Positions 30,702 to 42,291 of a stretch of 64,000 bases of DNA are shown here, in pieces (position 1 is the stretch's first letter; every line of letters starts with the position of its first letter). Below the pieces are notes generated by a model. The model searched no databases and was not told where the DNA came from. It saw only the letters and a list, made by a program, of their open reading frames with translations. Both the position numbers and the translations under genes were made by a program. This DNA comes from Skeletonema tropicum (Eukaryota; Bacillariophyta; Thalassiosirophyceae; Thalassiosirales; Thalassiosiraceae): positions 744,001 to 808,000 of the forward strand of contig CM074144.1 of NCBI GenBank assembly GCA_037178625.1, written 5' to 3'.

Positions 30702-31059
30702 GTTAGGATTAAAATTGTTGATGTTGTTGACATAAATATGTAGAAGTACTTATGATGAATTCAAAGCAAAGAGATTTTGGACTAATTTTAATTCGTACAT
30801 TTAATCGTGGAACATAAATGAGAATTAAAGTAGTGTACAAAATCCACGATTACAAAAGTAAGTAAAGTTGTTCCTCTGAATGTGGTTCCTCCGTGATCAG
30901 GCATCAATACTTTTCTGGAAATGATATTAAAAACATACGGTGCGTGCCAGCCCAGTCTCTTGAGCGATGAAGTATGCAAGCTTGTAATCATGATGACTTC
31001 GAAAATTACTCACCTAAACTACGATACAATCATGTTGAGTAGACTCATGGTCTGTTGAA

Positions 31060-32125
31060 TTGCTGCGTGTTTGCACATGCAGCAAGCCTCGTTTTAATCG
31101 TCATCCCCTCTGTACGAGATCCCACAAGAAAGCGGCGGAAATGGCAAGAATCGAATCGCGGGATGCGAAGCAGTTAGATGCTGAGTACTATCTCGCCCAG
31201 TGGGGAAGTGAGAAACCAGGTGATAAGAGGAGGTTGGAACGGATCTGTGAGACTGGATGTTGGCTGACGACTGTCCCAAACCCTGGTCCCAAATTGTCCC
31301 AAACCGCCTCAATGTCAATGGCACGGTTCTATCGGTGAAGAGTTTCGAGACAACTTACGTCTCCGATACAACCTTAAGCCGATGGATATGCCAGACCAAT
31401 GCGATGGATGTGGTGCAAAAATGACGATAGAACATGCTCTCCAATGCAAGGTGGGCGGTCTCGTCCATTGCCGCCACAATATTGTTACGACGGAATTTGG
31501 CTCCTTATGCAAGCAAGCCTTTACTCCCGGCGCTAGCTGTTGAACACGAACCCTTTATCTACTCAGGTAATCAACGCACCGTCGCTGAAGAGGTCGCTGT
31601 CGCAGCAAATGCCGAAAATACCACGCAACAACATAACGCAACTGATGGGTCGACCCAAGTGACAACAAAGGAAGAGCGTGGAGACGTGATGGTCTCCCAC
31701 TTCTGGCAGAGACAGCGTCGAACTGTCTTTGACACTCGCATCACTGACGCGGACGGACTGCCGCTCCTACCGCAACAAGGCACCTTCGGCTGTCTTGAGG
31801 CAACAAGAGAGGGAGAAAATCCGCAAGTACAAACAGGCTTGTCTTGAACGACGTCGGGACTTACCCCCCTCTCCTTCACGGCTGATGGAAGTAAACACTT
31901 AGCTGATAAATGGGAGCGTCAGCGTAGCCAGATGGTATTCTATGTGCGATCACGCATGTCCCTTGCTTTTTTCCGGGAAAATTCACTCCTGTTCAGAGGG
32001 AGTGTGGACAGGCGCCACCGCATCCGGCTACTCATTAAGAATGGGACGGGGATGTCCAACTGGCACACCTGGAGTGGGGGTAATCCCCTCTCGACCACCT
32101 CTGCGGTTGCTGAGGGTCGAGAGGC
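31060..32125 (+). pseudogene. RT C-terminal fragment, copy D
   Basis: Same relic as 21557-22781. A 10-bp tandem duplication (TTGTCCCAAA) near 31292 adds a frameshift specific to this copy, which cuts the first ORF to 92 codons. Confidence 0.75.
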
Positions 32126-32128
32126 GCA

Positions 32129-32131
<3 letters not shown>

Positions 32132-32204
<73 letters not shown>
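32132..32204. repeat. (GA)n microsatellite, copy D
   Basis: 73 bp of GA repeats. Confidence 0.97.
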
Positions 32205-32207
<3 letters not shown>

Positions 32208-32359
32208 GGGGGAACACGCCATCACCTAGCACAGGTGACAAGAGAAGTGACGGACTTGTTACAGAACTACGAGATAGGCCACACTCCTCTTATTACATGC
32301 AATGGGCAAGTTCAGATCCAGCTTGCCCGAGAGATAGTTCCTGAATACCCTTTTATTTC

Positions 32360-32719
32360 ATGGAGGAAAATAGCAATCTTGTAGAACAGTTTACACCGCT
32401 TCATGATCTGGGTGGGACGCTGTCTTCAATGCAGAACTTAATTGATCTGTGTCCAGTCGCAGTTCTGATATATATACTTTCCGGCCCACTCCCTTCGCGC
32501 CAACATCTGGAATCGTTAGTTATAACCCCACACACTGCACCTTCGACCACCGTCTATATACATAGTCGAAGATCGCTAGAGAGAGCCGTTGATCTGTATC
32601 TGTACGCCATCCATCCAACAGTTCTGAGCCACAATGCCCAGCTAGTAGTAGTAGCTAAGTATTTGCGGTGTACTAACTGTCTGTCATTTTCATCTACGAT
32701 ATTCATGTCACAACACTGA
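32360..32719 (+). CDS. 119-codon ORF, copy D
   Basis: As in copy C, with one change near the start (SNLV for SKLV). Confidence 0.3.
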   Translation: MEENSNLVEQFTPLHDLGGTLSSMQNLIDLCPVAVLIYILSGPLPSRQHLESLVITPHTAPSTTVYIHSRRSLERAVDLYLYAIHPTVLSHNAQLVVVAKYLRCTNCLSFSSTIFMSQH

Positions 32720-32902
32720 TCTGGCACGTCAACATCCTCTGCCAAGCATGTATCCACCCTTTCTTTAGCATCGCAAAGCCTGCGTCGAGGTAGGTAACTG
32801 GCAAAGCTGCATCTATCAACTACCTACACCTACTTAATCCTCCTCATTTTGAGCGTTACATGTCAGGTCATATAGTCTCGCCAGTCACGGACTCCCAACA
32901 AA

Positions 32903-32974
32903 TCCGAGATAGTATAGTGGCTAGTATCCCCGCCTGTCACGCGGGAGACCGGGGTTCGATTCCCCGTCTCGGAG
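32903..32974 (+). tRNA. tRNA-Asp (GTC), copy D
   Basis: Same 72-nt sequence as the other copies. Confidence 0.95.
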
Positions 32975-32982
32975 ACATTCAT

Positions 32983-33062
32983 GACCTTGTGGCCGAGCGG
33001 TCTAAGGCGCTACGTTAAGGCCGTAGTCTTCACGGGCGTGGGTTCGAATCCCATCGAGGTCA
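32983..33062 (+). tRNA. tRNA-Leu (AAG), copy D
   Basis: Same 80-nt sequence, followed by T6. Confidence 0.95.
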
Positions 33063-33068
33063 ACTTTT

Positions 33069-34003
33069 TTGCTCTTTTGGATTTAAACCCCACCACCTTC
33101 AGCCTCAGCGCACCACGCCACACTCAATCACACTCTCTCCGCTGTTGTCTGGAAGGTTGCATCGAACCACCTCCTACCTCCTACTGTATCCCTTGAGCGC
33201 AGAGAAGGACAGAGGCTATATATGTATGATGAGCAAGAACCAAGATCCAGTCTATGACTTGATTTTTTCGGAAGCATGATGCTTCTATTTTTTGTACACT
33301 TCACTTCACCTACCTCTTACTCCTACTCCTTACCTCTCCAACCCGAACTTCATATGTGAGTTTGGCTCTCACGTCTCGCCCATTTGTCCAAGTAAAGTGC
33401 TGGGTTGCTCCTCCTCTTGTGGGTGTCTCCAGAGAGAAGAGTGAATGCGTTCATCACAATGTCGATTTGCCACAACCACAACTTATGCTCCTTGATTCAG
33501 TCATTGACAATGACAACAGTCTCTACTTCAACTAACCTGCTTTCTAAGTAATACTCCTTCTAATTGACCAAAAACCTCAATGGTAAACCACTGCTGGGGA
33601 CAAGTTCAACGAGACGAAAAAGTTCATGGAACGCTGCTGTTCGATCTGCAAAGTAGGAAAGAATATTCTTTCGATGAAACCCAACATGGGAAACTTCCAT
33701 CGGCACGACCTAAGTCAAGGCCAAGCTAGCTTGGAGCGGCCGTCAGATTCAAGAAGAGCCTTTGCATATTTTTGAGGGTCACATTGGGAGTATTGACTTG
33801 CGTCCTCCTATACATGAACAGGCCAAGCCTCAACTACAGCAACTCGGTCTCAGTCTGCTGCTCAATTGATGCTGTAACTTGCTCTTCTCAAGATCATATG
33901 TACTATTAATACAAGAAGAAAGAACAACTTAGTAGGAATTCGAAAACTGAAAACTGATTTACATACAAGTTGTATAATTTTTGTACAGTGAAGTCTTGGG
34001 CGT
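33069..34003. other. Unit interior, copy D
   Basis: Matches 13005-13874 of copy A plus about 65 bp that A lacks. No gene seen. Confidence 0.45.
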
Positions 34004-34492
34004 TCATGAACGTTCCAATGAGTTGAAAAAGATACCATCGAAAGTGTCGTCTGCGTCTGCAGAGGTCAAGTCTTCCGATACAATTCCCATATCAGCAAGA
34101 TCATTGTAGAGCTCGTCCAAGTCCAACAGCAAATCTGTGTGACATTCAAAGGAGATCCTTGTGCACCGCTTGACCTTAGCGTCAGGCTCACTTGTAGTTG
34201 GCATGCTTGCTGGATAGGATTGGTGAAGTTCCTGTAACCCATTCTGAGCTATTTGATGCATATCGACGAGTTCCATGCGGACGGTAGCACCACGTACACC
34301 AGGTATGGAATAGTAGAGGAATGGGTCACTCTTCTTGAGAGAATTGAGATCTTGTTCGGAAAGGGAATTGTTCACTTTGACTTCTCGGGGAGCAGGGTCA
34401 GCTGGAGACAAGCGACAAGCCATCGCTGAGATTTCGGGCCATTCGTCATCGGCGGTGTCGATTGGTTTACTGTTTCTTCGTTGTGGACTCAT
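34004..34492 (-). CDS. 162-codon unknown gene, copy D (intact)
   Basis: Protein identical to copies B and C. The Met 13 codons upstream (34531) depends on the AAGT leader insertion. Confidence 0.6.
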   Translation of the reverse strand: MSPQRRNSKPIDTADDEWPEISAMACRLSPADPAPREVKVNNSLSEQDLNSLKKSDPFLYYSIPGVRGATVRMELVDMHQIAQNGLQELHQSYPASMPTTSEPDAKVKRCTRISFECHTDLLLDLDELYNDLADMGIVSEDLTSADADDTFDGIFFNSLERS

Positions 34493-35651
34493 GGGGAGAT
34501 GATACTTAGCAGGTCCTTCATGCAAACGCAATGTGTTAGTTCAAACTATTGCGACTTCTGCGCTTGTAAATTGTAAGTAGTTCTGTGCGCACGCTGTGAG
34601 TTACTCCTCTCTCTAGGCAGGAAGTGTTAATGTTGCTAAGTAAGTTCAAGTTGAACAAATATTAAGCCTAACCTCCTCGAGCGATAGGAGGCAACTTGAA
34701 GCTTTTGAAAGTAACTACGATCAACTTGGTGGCAACAGGATTTGATCTGCTGAGCACAACAGCTACATACGTACTAACTTACTAACTGAGCAGTCACAAT
34801 CACACTACTAAAATGTATGACTTCGCGACTGACTTCTTATGACATTTACATTCTTGCGGAATCCTTTTTATCCCCTCAGTGAGAATATTTTCATTAACCC
34901 TCACTTGCGGGTCCGGCCTGGTACAAAACGGGTTGGCTTCTGAAGCAAGAAGTAGATCATACCTATCTGGCGCAGGCAAGTCAAAGTGTGAAAGTGTTGT
35001 TGTAGGAGTGGCCGTAGAATTTCTAATGGGGGGTTTGGATGAAGACCACGATGAGTTTGCAAGGGGAGAAGAATACCATGCGGAGCAGAGCTTTGAAGGG
35101 ATTCTAGGTACATCCTGGCAGCCTGGGATCGATTGGAGTTGAAGGAAAGCGGTCGAATCGGGTCTTACCGAAGAAGAATTTGCGGAACATTTGGCCCATG
35201 CCGACATAGGGTTATAAGTCGAAGTTGCTAAGGCGGTGCTTGACGTTGCTACGGGATGAAAGTTATGGCCCGGGAGGGCGTGTCGGAGCGTTGGAGCGTG
35301 GTGAGGGATGAGTTGTAGGCAAGGATTTGTAGGAAACTAATTGAAGGAGGAAGGTAGAGGTTTGGAATTTCATTATGATATCTACAATAACTGATTGAAG
35401 GACTAAGGTGGAGGTTAGGAAATTCATGAAATCGTACTTATGCTATGCACAGCATAGTTGGCTGCCTTGGTCATGGTGAGGACAAAGTTGAAGAAGCCGA
35501 GGGGCGATGAACAAAGTGAAGAAGTTTTTCAACTAGATTCAAAACTCTACACTAGCGCATTGCAAGCAACTTCGATGGTTGGTTTGGACTGTATAGATTC
35601 AAGCTGCGCCTTGTAAATGATGGAAAAGAGAAATGCACCGTTCGTGTCGTC
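34493..35651. other. Unit interior, copy D
   Basis: ORFs of 135 (minus, 34800-35207) and 87 codons (plus, 34879-35142) overlap each other. Frames are not conserved in copies A and E, and a CTTGCAAA deletion separates this copy from B and C. I call no gene. Confidence 0.4.
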
Positions 35652-35783
35652 ATGTCAACTACGAATCCTGGCTCAACATCCAACCAGTCAGCAGAACGGT
35701 TGGCAATCTCGACATTGACAAGGAACAAGAACATCTGTGCCAATACATGCTTTCCATCATCAGTGGCGTAAAGGGCTGGCCAG
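35652..35783 (-). pseudogene. Light-harvesting gene fragment, copy D
   Basis: Same captured piece as in copies B and C. Confidence 0.88.
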
Positions 35784-35789
35784 ACAGCT

Positions 35790-36350
35790 AGCCTCTGCTT
35801 TATGCGGAATGAGATGGGTGAGGACCCTACCATCATTGCGTGCAAGGAGGGCATCACGCAGGTTGCTGTCTGTCAATGGTGTGCTATGGCATGGCTCGAT
35901 ACCCCTCGCTGAATGGTTGAGGAGAAAAGTCCCTGTGGGGCTCTCCAACCCTGGTATGCTGATGATCTCGGCGGAGTCGGTACTGCATCTGATGACGCTA
36001 CTATGCTTCAGCTTCACAAGTGAAAGGGGCCCATGTTGGATACTATTTTGTACCAGACAAATCCCACTACGTTTGTATGCCGCAGGATGAGGAAGCTGCA
36101 AGAGCTGCCTTTGAAGCGGCTGCATTCCAGAACTGAATTACGGGCGCAGCCGCCAATACCTAGGTGGAGTGTACGGTGATGCAGCCGAGAAGGAAGATTG
36201 GGTCAAGAAGAAAGTGGAAAAGTGGGTATATATATTGCGTGGAAGTCCTTGGCAAATGTAACTACACACAACCCCAGGCGGCATAAGCTGCGTTTGTTCT
36301 GTCCCTTCAGAACGAATGGGCATACCTGTCGTAACCCAATGATGAAAAGA
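35790..36350 (+). pseudogene. Reverse-transcriptase core fragment, copy D
   Basis: Reads CKEGITQV near 35848, then QPWYADDLGGVGTASDDATM near 35950-36005, then pieces resembling EEAARAAFEAAAFQN and QNEWAY in other frames. Motif order B (GxTQG) then C (YADD) is that of a reverse transcriptase. Confidence 0.67.
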
Positions 36351-36773
36351 TACATGATTGGTATGTGTCTACAAATGAGCTCACTCTGATGCCCACCGTT
36401 TCAATCTATATCTGGCATTTTAAGATAACAGTATGTAATAGTAGTGATTCTAACTTGTACTACACCAATTGATATTGTGCACCGATTGTAATACACATGT
36501 CACTAGAGAAGATTGCGCTTGCAGTATTCTTAACTTAACTACAATCCTTGTGAAGCCTACCGAGCTTCCTAGCTCTCAATACGGCCTCTCCTGTTTCGGC
36601 TAACGAGGCAAGTGCAATACCTTATCCTCCGACCTGAAACTTCCGTGTGAGTCCTGCATCTCCTGTCTCCTGTCTCGCCTACTTTGCGAAGACTGCCGTA
36701 GGCATCGGCATCGACGTCTGCAAACCTGCACCTCGAGCATACAGGCCGGTGCGATCAGATGAGAAATAACAAT

Positions 36774-36995
36774 TCAGGAGCCTTCATCTTCTTCGGACGC
36801 AAGAATACTTTCACAAGCTTGGAGGAAATCTCGCTTGATGTTACGTTTCATTGAGTTGTAGTCTGCCTTGGTATACAGCTCATTTTTGTCTTCATGCCGA
36901 TCAACCGTGTATGTGTAAAGCTGTACTATTTCGGCAAATTGCACAACGTTATGGTTGTGCTCGAGAGGGAAGTCTACGATCAATTCAGAAGCCAT
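36774..36995 (-). CDS. 73-codon unknown gene, copy E
   Basis: Protein identical to the other complete copies. An overlapping 102-codon frame (36980-37288) exists only because of a one-base deletion in the leader. Confidence 0.5.
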   Translation of the reverse strand: MASELIVDFPLEHNHNVVQFAEIVQLYTYTVDRHEDKNELYTKADYNSMKRNIKRDFLQACESILASEEDEGS

Positions 36996-37356
36996 GTTAG
37001 GATTAAAATTGTTGATGTTGTTGACATAAATATGTAGAAGTACTTACTTATGATGAAGTCAAAGCAAAGAGATTTTGGACTAATTTCAATTCGTACATTT
37101 AATCGTGGAACATAAATGAGAATTAAGTAGTGTACAAAATCCACGATTACAAAAGTAAGTAAAGTTGTTCCTCTGAATGTGGTTCCTCCGTGATCAGGCA
37201 TCAATACTTTTCTGGAAATGATATTAAAAACATACGGTGCGTGCCAGCCCAGTCTCTTGAGCGATGAAGTATGCAAGCTTGTAATCATGATGACTTCGAA
37301 AATTACTCACCTAAACTACGATACAATCATGTTGAGTAGACTCATGGTCTGTTGAA

Positions 37357-38413
37357 TTGCTGCGTGTTTGCACATGCAGCAAGCCTCGTTTTAATCGTCA
37401 TCCCCTCTGTACGAGATCCCACAAGAAAGCGGCGGAAATGGCAAGAATCGAATCGCGGGATGCGAAGCAGTTAGATGCTGAGTACTATCTCGCCCAGTGG
37501 GGAAGTGAGAAACCAGGTGATAAGAGGAGGTTGGAACGGATCTGTGAGACTGGATGTTGGCTGACGACTGTCCCAAACCCTGGTCCCAAACCGCCTCAAT
37601 GTCAATGGCACGGTTCTATCGGTGAAGAGTTTCGAGACAACTTACGTCTCCGATACAACCTTAAGCCGATGGATATGCCAGACCAATGCGATGGATGTGG
37701 TGCAAAAATGACGATAGAACATGCTCTCCAATGCAAGGTGGGCGGTCTCGTCCATTGCCGCCACAATACTGTTACGACGGAATTTGGCTCCTTATGCAAG
37801 CAAGCCTTTACTCCCGGCGCTAGCTGTTGAACACGAACCCTTTATCTACTCAGGTAATCAACGCACCGTCGCTGAAGAGGTCGCTGTCGCAGCAAATGCC
37901 GAAAATACCACGCAACAACATAACGCAACTGATGGGTCGACCCAAGTGACAACAAAGGAAGAGCGTGGAGACGTGATGGTCTCCCACTTCTGGCAGAGAC
38001 AGCGTCGAACTGTCTTTGACACTCGCATCACTGACGCGGACGGACTGCCGCTCCTACCGCAACAAGGCACCTTCGGCTGTCTTGAGGCAATAAGAGAGGG
38101 AGAAAATCCGCAAGTACAAACAGGCTTGTCTTGAACGACGTCGGGACTTACCCCCCTCTCCTTCACGGCTGATGGAAGTAAACACTTAGCTGATAAATGG
38201 GAGCGTCAGCGTAGCCAGATGGTATTCTATGTGCGATCACGCATGTCCCTTGCTTTTTTCCGGGAAAATTCACTCCTGTTCAGAGGGAGTGTGGACAGGC
38301 GCCACCGCATCCGGCTACTCATTAAGAATGGGACGGGGATGTCCAACTGGCACACCTGGAGTGGGGGTAATCCCCTCTCGACCACCTCTGCGGTTGCTGA
38401 GGGTCGAGAGGCG
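37357..38413 (+). pseudogene. RT C-terminal fragment, copy E
   Basis: Least damaged copy. The first frame (37357-37830) runs 157 codons through CDGCGAKMTIEHALQCKVGG to a stop at FTPGASC. The protein then continues in other frames with ERGDVMVSHFWQRQRR and KYKQACLERRRD and ends in MVFYVRSRMSLAFFREN. Confidence 0.77.
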
Positions 38414-38415
38414 CA

Positions 38416-38542
<127 letters not shown>

Positions 38543-38694
38543 GGGGGAACACGCCATCACCTAGCACAGGTGACAAGAGAAGTGACGGACTTGTTACAGA
38601 ACTACGAGATAGGCCACACTCCTCTTATTACATGCAATGGGCAAGTTCAGATCCAGCTTGCCCGAGAGATAGTTCCTGAATACCCTTTTATTTC

Positions 38695-39054
38695 ATGGAG
38701 GAAAATAGCAAGCTTGTAGAACAGTTTACACCGCTTCATGATCTGGGTGGGACGCTGTCTTCAATGCAGAACTTAATTGATCTGTGTCCAGTCGCAGTTC
38801 TGATATATATACTTTCCGGCCCACTCCCTTCGCGCCAACATCTGGAATCGTTAGTTATAACCCCACACACTGCACCTTCGACCACCGTCTATATACATAG
38901 TCGAAGATCGCTAGAGAGAGCCGTTGATCTGTATCTGTACGCCATCCATCCAACAGTTCTGAGCCACAATGCCCAGCTAGTAGTAGTAGCTAAGTATTTG
39001 CGGTGTACTAACTGTCTGTCATTTTCATCTACGATATTCATGTCACAACACTGA
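38695..39054 (+). CDS. 119-codon ORF, copy E
   Basis: As in copies C and D. Confidence 0.3.
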   Translation: MEENSKLVEQFTPLHDLGGTLSSMQNLIDLCPVAVLIYILSGPLPSRQHLESLVITPHTAPSTTVYIHSRRSLERAVDLYLYAIHPTVLSHNAQLVVVAKYLRCTNCLSFSSTIFMSQH

Positions 39055-39237
39055 TCTGGCACGTCAACATCCTCTGCCAAGCATGTATCCACCCTTTCTT
39101 TAGCATCGCAAAGCCTGCGTCGAGGTAGGTAACTGGCAAAGCTGCATCTATCAACTACCTACACCTACTTAATCCTCCTCATTTTGAGCGTTACATGTCA
39201 GGTCATATAGTCTCGCCAGTCACGGACTCCCAACAAA

Positions 39238-39309
39238 TCCGAGATAGTATAGTGGCTAGTATCCCCGCCTGTCACGCGGGAGACCGGGGTTCGATTCCCC
39301 GTCTCGGAG
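39238..39309 (+). tRNA. tRNA-Asp (GTC), copy E
   Basis: Same 72-nt sequence as the other copies. Confidence 0.95.
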
Positions 39310-39317
39310 ACATTCAT

Positions 39318-39397
39318 GACCTTGTGGCCGAGCGGTCTAAGGCGCTACGTTAAGGCCGTAGTCTTCACGGGCGTGGGTTCGAATCCCATCGAGGTCA
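39318..39397 (+). tRNA. tRNA-Leu (AAG), copy E
   Basis: Same 80-nt sequence, followed by T6. Confidence 0.95.
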
Positions 39398-39403
39398 ACT
39401 TTT

Positions 39404-40338
39404 TTGCTCTTTTGGATTTAAACCCCACCACCTTCAGCCTCAGCGCACCACGCCACACTCAATCACACTCTCTCCGCTGTTGTCTGGAAGGTTGCATCGA
39501 ACCACCTCCTACCTCCTACTGTATCCCTTGAGCGCAGAGAAGGACAGAGGCTATATATGTATGATGAGCAAGAACCAAGATCCAGTCTATGACTTGATTT
39601 TTTCGGAAGCATGATGCTTCTATTTTTTGTACACTTCACTTCACCTACCTCTTACTCCTACTCCTTACCTCTCCAACCCGAACTTCATATGTGAGTTTGG
39701 CTCTCACGTCTCGCCCATTTGTCCAAGTAAAGTGCTGGGTTGCTCCTCCTCTTGTGGGTGTCTCCAGAGAGAAGAGTGAATGCGTTCATCACAATGTCGA
39801 TTTGCCACAACCACAACTTATGCTCCTTGATTCAGTCATTGACAATGACAACAGTCTCTACTTCAACTAACCTGCTTTCTAAGTAATACTCCTTCTAATT
39901 GACCAAAAACCTCAATGGTAAACCACTGCTGGGGACAAGTTCAACGAGACGAAAAAGTTCATGGAACGCTGCTGTTCGATCTGCAAAGTAGGAAAGAATA
40001 TTCTTTCGATGAAACCCAACATGGGAAACTTCCATCGGCACGACCTAAGTCAAGGCCAAGCTAGCTTGGAGCGGCCGTCAGATTCAAGAAGAGCCTTTGC
40101 ATATTTTTGAGGGTCACATTGGGAGTATTGACTTGCGTCCTCCTATACATGAACAGGCCAAGCCTCAACTACAGCAACTCGGTCTCAGTCTGCTGCTCAA
40201 TTGATGCTGTAACTTGCTCTTCTCAAGATCATATGTACTATTAATACAAGAAGAAAGAACAACTTAGTAGGAATTCGAAAACTGAAAACTGATTTACATA
40301 CAAGTTGTATAATTTTTGTACAGTGAAGTCTTGGGCGT
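39404..40338. other. Unit interior, copy E
   Basis: Same as in copy D. No gene seen. Confidence 0.45.
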
Positions 40339-40837
40339 TCATGAACGTTCCAATGAGTTGAAAAAGATACCATCGAAAGTGTCGTCTGCGTCTGCAGAGG
40401 TCAAGTCTTCCGATACAATTCCCATATCAGCAAGATCATTGTAGAGCTCGTCGGACTTATTTTAAGTCCAACAGCAAATCTGTGTGACATTCAAAGGAGA
40501 TCCTTGTGCACCGCTTGACCTTAGCGTCAGGCTCACTTGTAGTTGGCATGCTTGCTGGATAGGATTGGTGAAGTTCCTGTAACCCATTCTGAGCTATTTG
40601 ATGCATATCGACGAGTTCCATGCGGACGGTAGCACCACGTACACCAGGTATGGAATAGTAGAGGAATGGGTCACTCTTCTTGAGAGAATTGAGATCTTGT
40701 GCGGAAAGGGAATTGTTCACTTTGACTTCTCGGGGAGCAGGGTCAGCTGGAGACAAGCGACAAGCCATCGCTGAGATTTCGGGCCATTCGTCATCGGCGG
40801 TGTCGATTGGTTTACTGTTTCTTCGTTGTGGACTCAT
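40339..40837 (-). pseudogene. 162-codon unknown gene, copy E, truncated by a palindromic insertion
   Basis: In place of CCAAGTCC the sequence reads GGACTTATTTTAAGTCC (40453-40469), a perfect hairpin. It creates a stop after DLLLDLK, so the last 35 residues are lost although their DNA is still present downstream. One substitution elsewhere (E to A in NSLSEQ). Confidence 0.82.
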
Positions 40838-40876
40838 GGGGAGATGATACTTAGCAGGTCCTTCATGCAAACGCAA

Positions 40877-41706
40877 TGTGTTAGTTCAAACTATTGCGAC
40901 TTCTGCGCTTGTAAATTGTAAGTAGTTCTGTGCGCACGCTGTGAGTTACTCCTCTCTAGGCAGGAAGTGTTAATGTTGCTAAGTAAGCCTAACCTCCTCG
41001 AGGGATAGGAGGCAACTTGAAGCTTTTGAAAGTAACTACGATCAACGTGGTGGCAACAGGATTTGATCTGCTGAGCACAACAGCTACGTACTTACTTACT
41101 GAGCAGTCACAATCACACTGGCATAACCCTGACTTCGTTTGACTTCTTCTGACGCTTACATTCTTGCGGCATCCTTTTTACCATATCTTCAGTGTGAATA
41201 TTAATTAGAGGGCCTGTTATGTACAAAACGGGTTGGCTTCGTTGAAGCGAGAAGTAGATACCTGTCTGGCGCAGGCAAGCCAAAGTGTTGTTGTCAGGAG
41301 TGGCCGTAGAATTTCTGGTGGGGGGGGGTTGGATGAAGACCACGATGAGTTTGCAAACGGGAGAAGAATGCTATGCGGAGCAGAGCTTTGAAGGGACTCT
41401 ACGTAGATCCTGGCAGCCTGGGTTCGATTGGAGTTGAAGTAAAGCGATCGGATCGGGTCGTACCGAAGCGGATTCGCGGAACATTTGGCCCATACCAACA
41501 AAGGGTCATATTACACAGATTTGGAGGAGTTTGACGTTCTTGTGGAGGGTTCGAAGAACTTCTTCTCTCGTCATTGTGTCGCTGTTGACAGTACTGTCGT
41601 ACTTACCATGTCTTCAATTCCCTCTTCTCTGCGGCTTGTAGCTTGTAGACATCGTACAGTTTTGGCTGTATTGGAAACGTCTTCAAGGGCAGAGGCAGAA
41701 TGAGGG
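40877..41706. other. Unit interior, copy E
   Basis: Same as 14363-15232 in copy A. No gene supported. Confidence 0.4.
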
Positions 41707-42057
41707 TCAGGAGAGTTGTCGATGCGATGGTAATGTCAGCGCCGCAAAGGCGTCGGAGAGGGAGGGATGCTGTAGTCCCCAAGGGTATGGTTTGGGCCGG
41801 TACTCAGTGTCGAAGGGCCGGAGAAGTGGCTGTTGATCGATGTGGTCAGGAACTTCAGTTTGGATTAGAGATGAGGCGCTTGTGATCTCAGCTGTGGGAA
41901 GAACTTCAGCTGTGGGAGAACTTGGCTTGTTGGAGGGCTTGCGTATTGATGTAGTCGTGGGCAGCGGAAGTGATGATGGCCTTCGATGACGTGTGGCACT
42001 TTTGCAGACTGGAGCTGAAGCATGTCGGTTGGGTAGGGCGAGCTTGCGTTCGGACAT
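41707..42057 (-). CDS. 116-codon unknown ORF, copy E
   Basis: Same protein as 15233-15583, starting MSERKLALPN. It lies 234 bp downstream of the light-harvesting gene stop, on the same strand. Function unknown. Confidence 0.42.
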   Translation of the reverse strand: MSERKLALPNRHASAPVCKSATRHRRPSSLPLPTTTSIRKPSNKPSSPTAEVLPTAEITSASSLIQTEVPDHIDQQPLLRPFDTEYRPKPYPWGLQHPSLSDAFAALTLPSHRQLS

Positions 42058-42291
42058 GATGGAGAAATCGAAGTTGCTAACTTGTGGCAAGTGCTGTAAG
42101 TGGAAACAGGTCGGTATTCGGTATTGTACCTTCAAATGAAAAATGCAAAGGACTTGCGGAGAATGAAATACAAAGAGTACTGAGTGAACATTCATAAATA
42201 CCTATTTATGACGTCAAAAGTGATTGGAACGTTGTTGCCTGTATCTGATATGAGTGTCTATTATGTTACAAAGTATACAGATCAAGGAGAT

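Larger units (their letters stand above)
30152..36445 (+). repeat. Array copy D (complete unit, forward)
   Basis: 6.29 kb from GATTCTAAC to the next GATTCTAAC. Contents in order are the 73-codon gene(-), RT C-terminus(+), 119-codon ORF(+), tRNA pair(+), 162-codon gene(-), light-harvesting fragment(-) and RT core(+). Confidence 0.88.

Noticed and set aside
32028..32241. Arg-Glu or Ser-Leu repeat proteins across the GA tracts
   Set aside because: They are translations of a microsatellite whose length differs in every copy.
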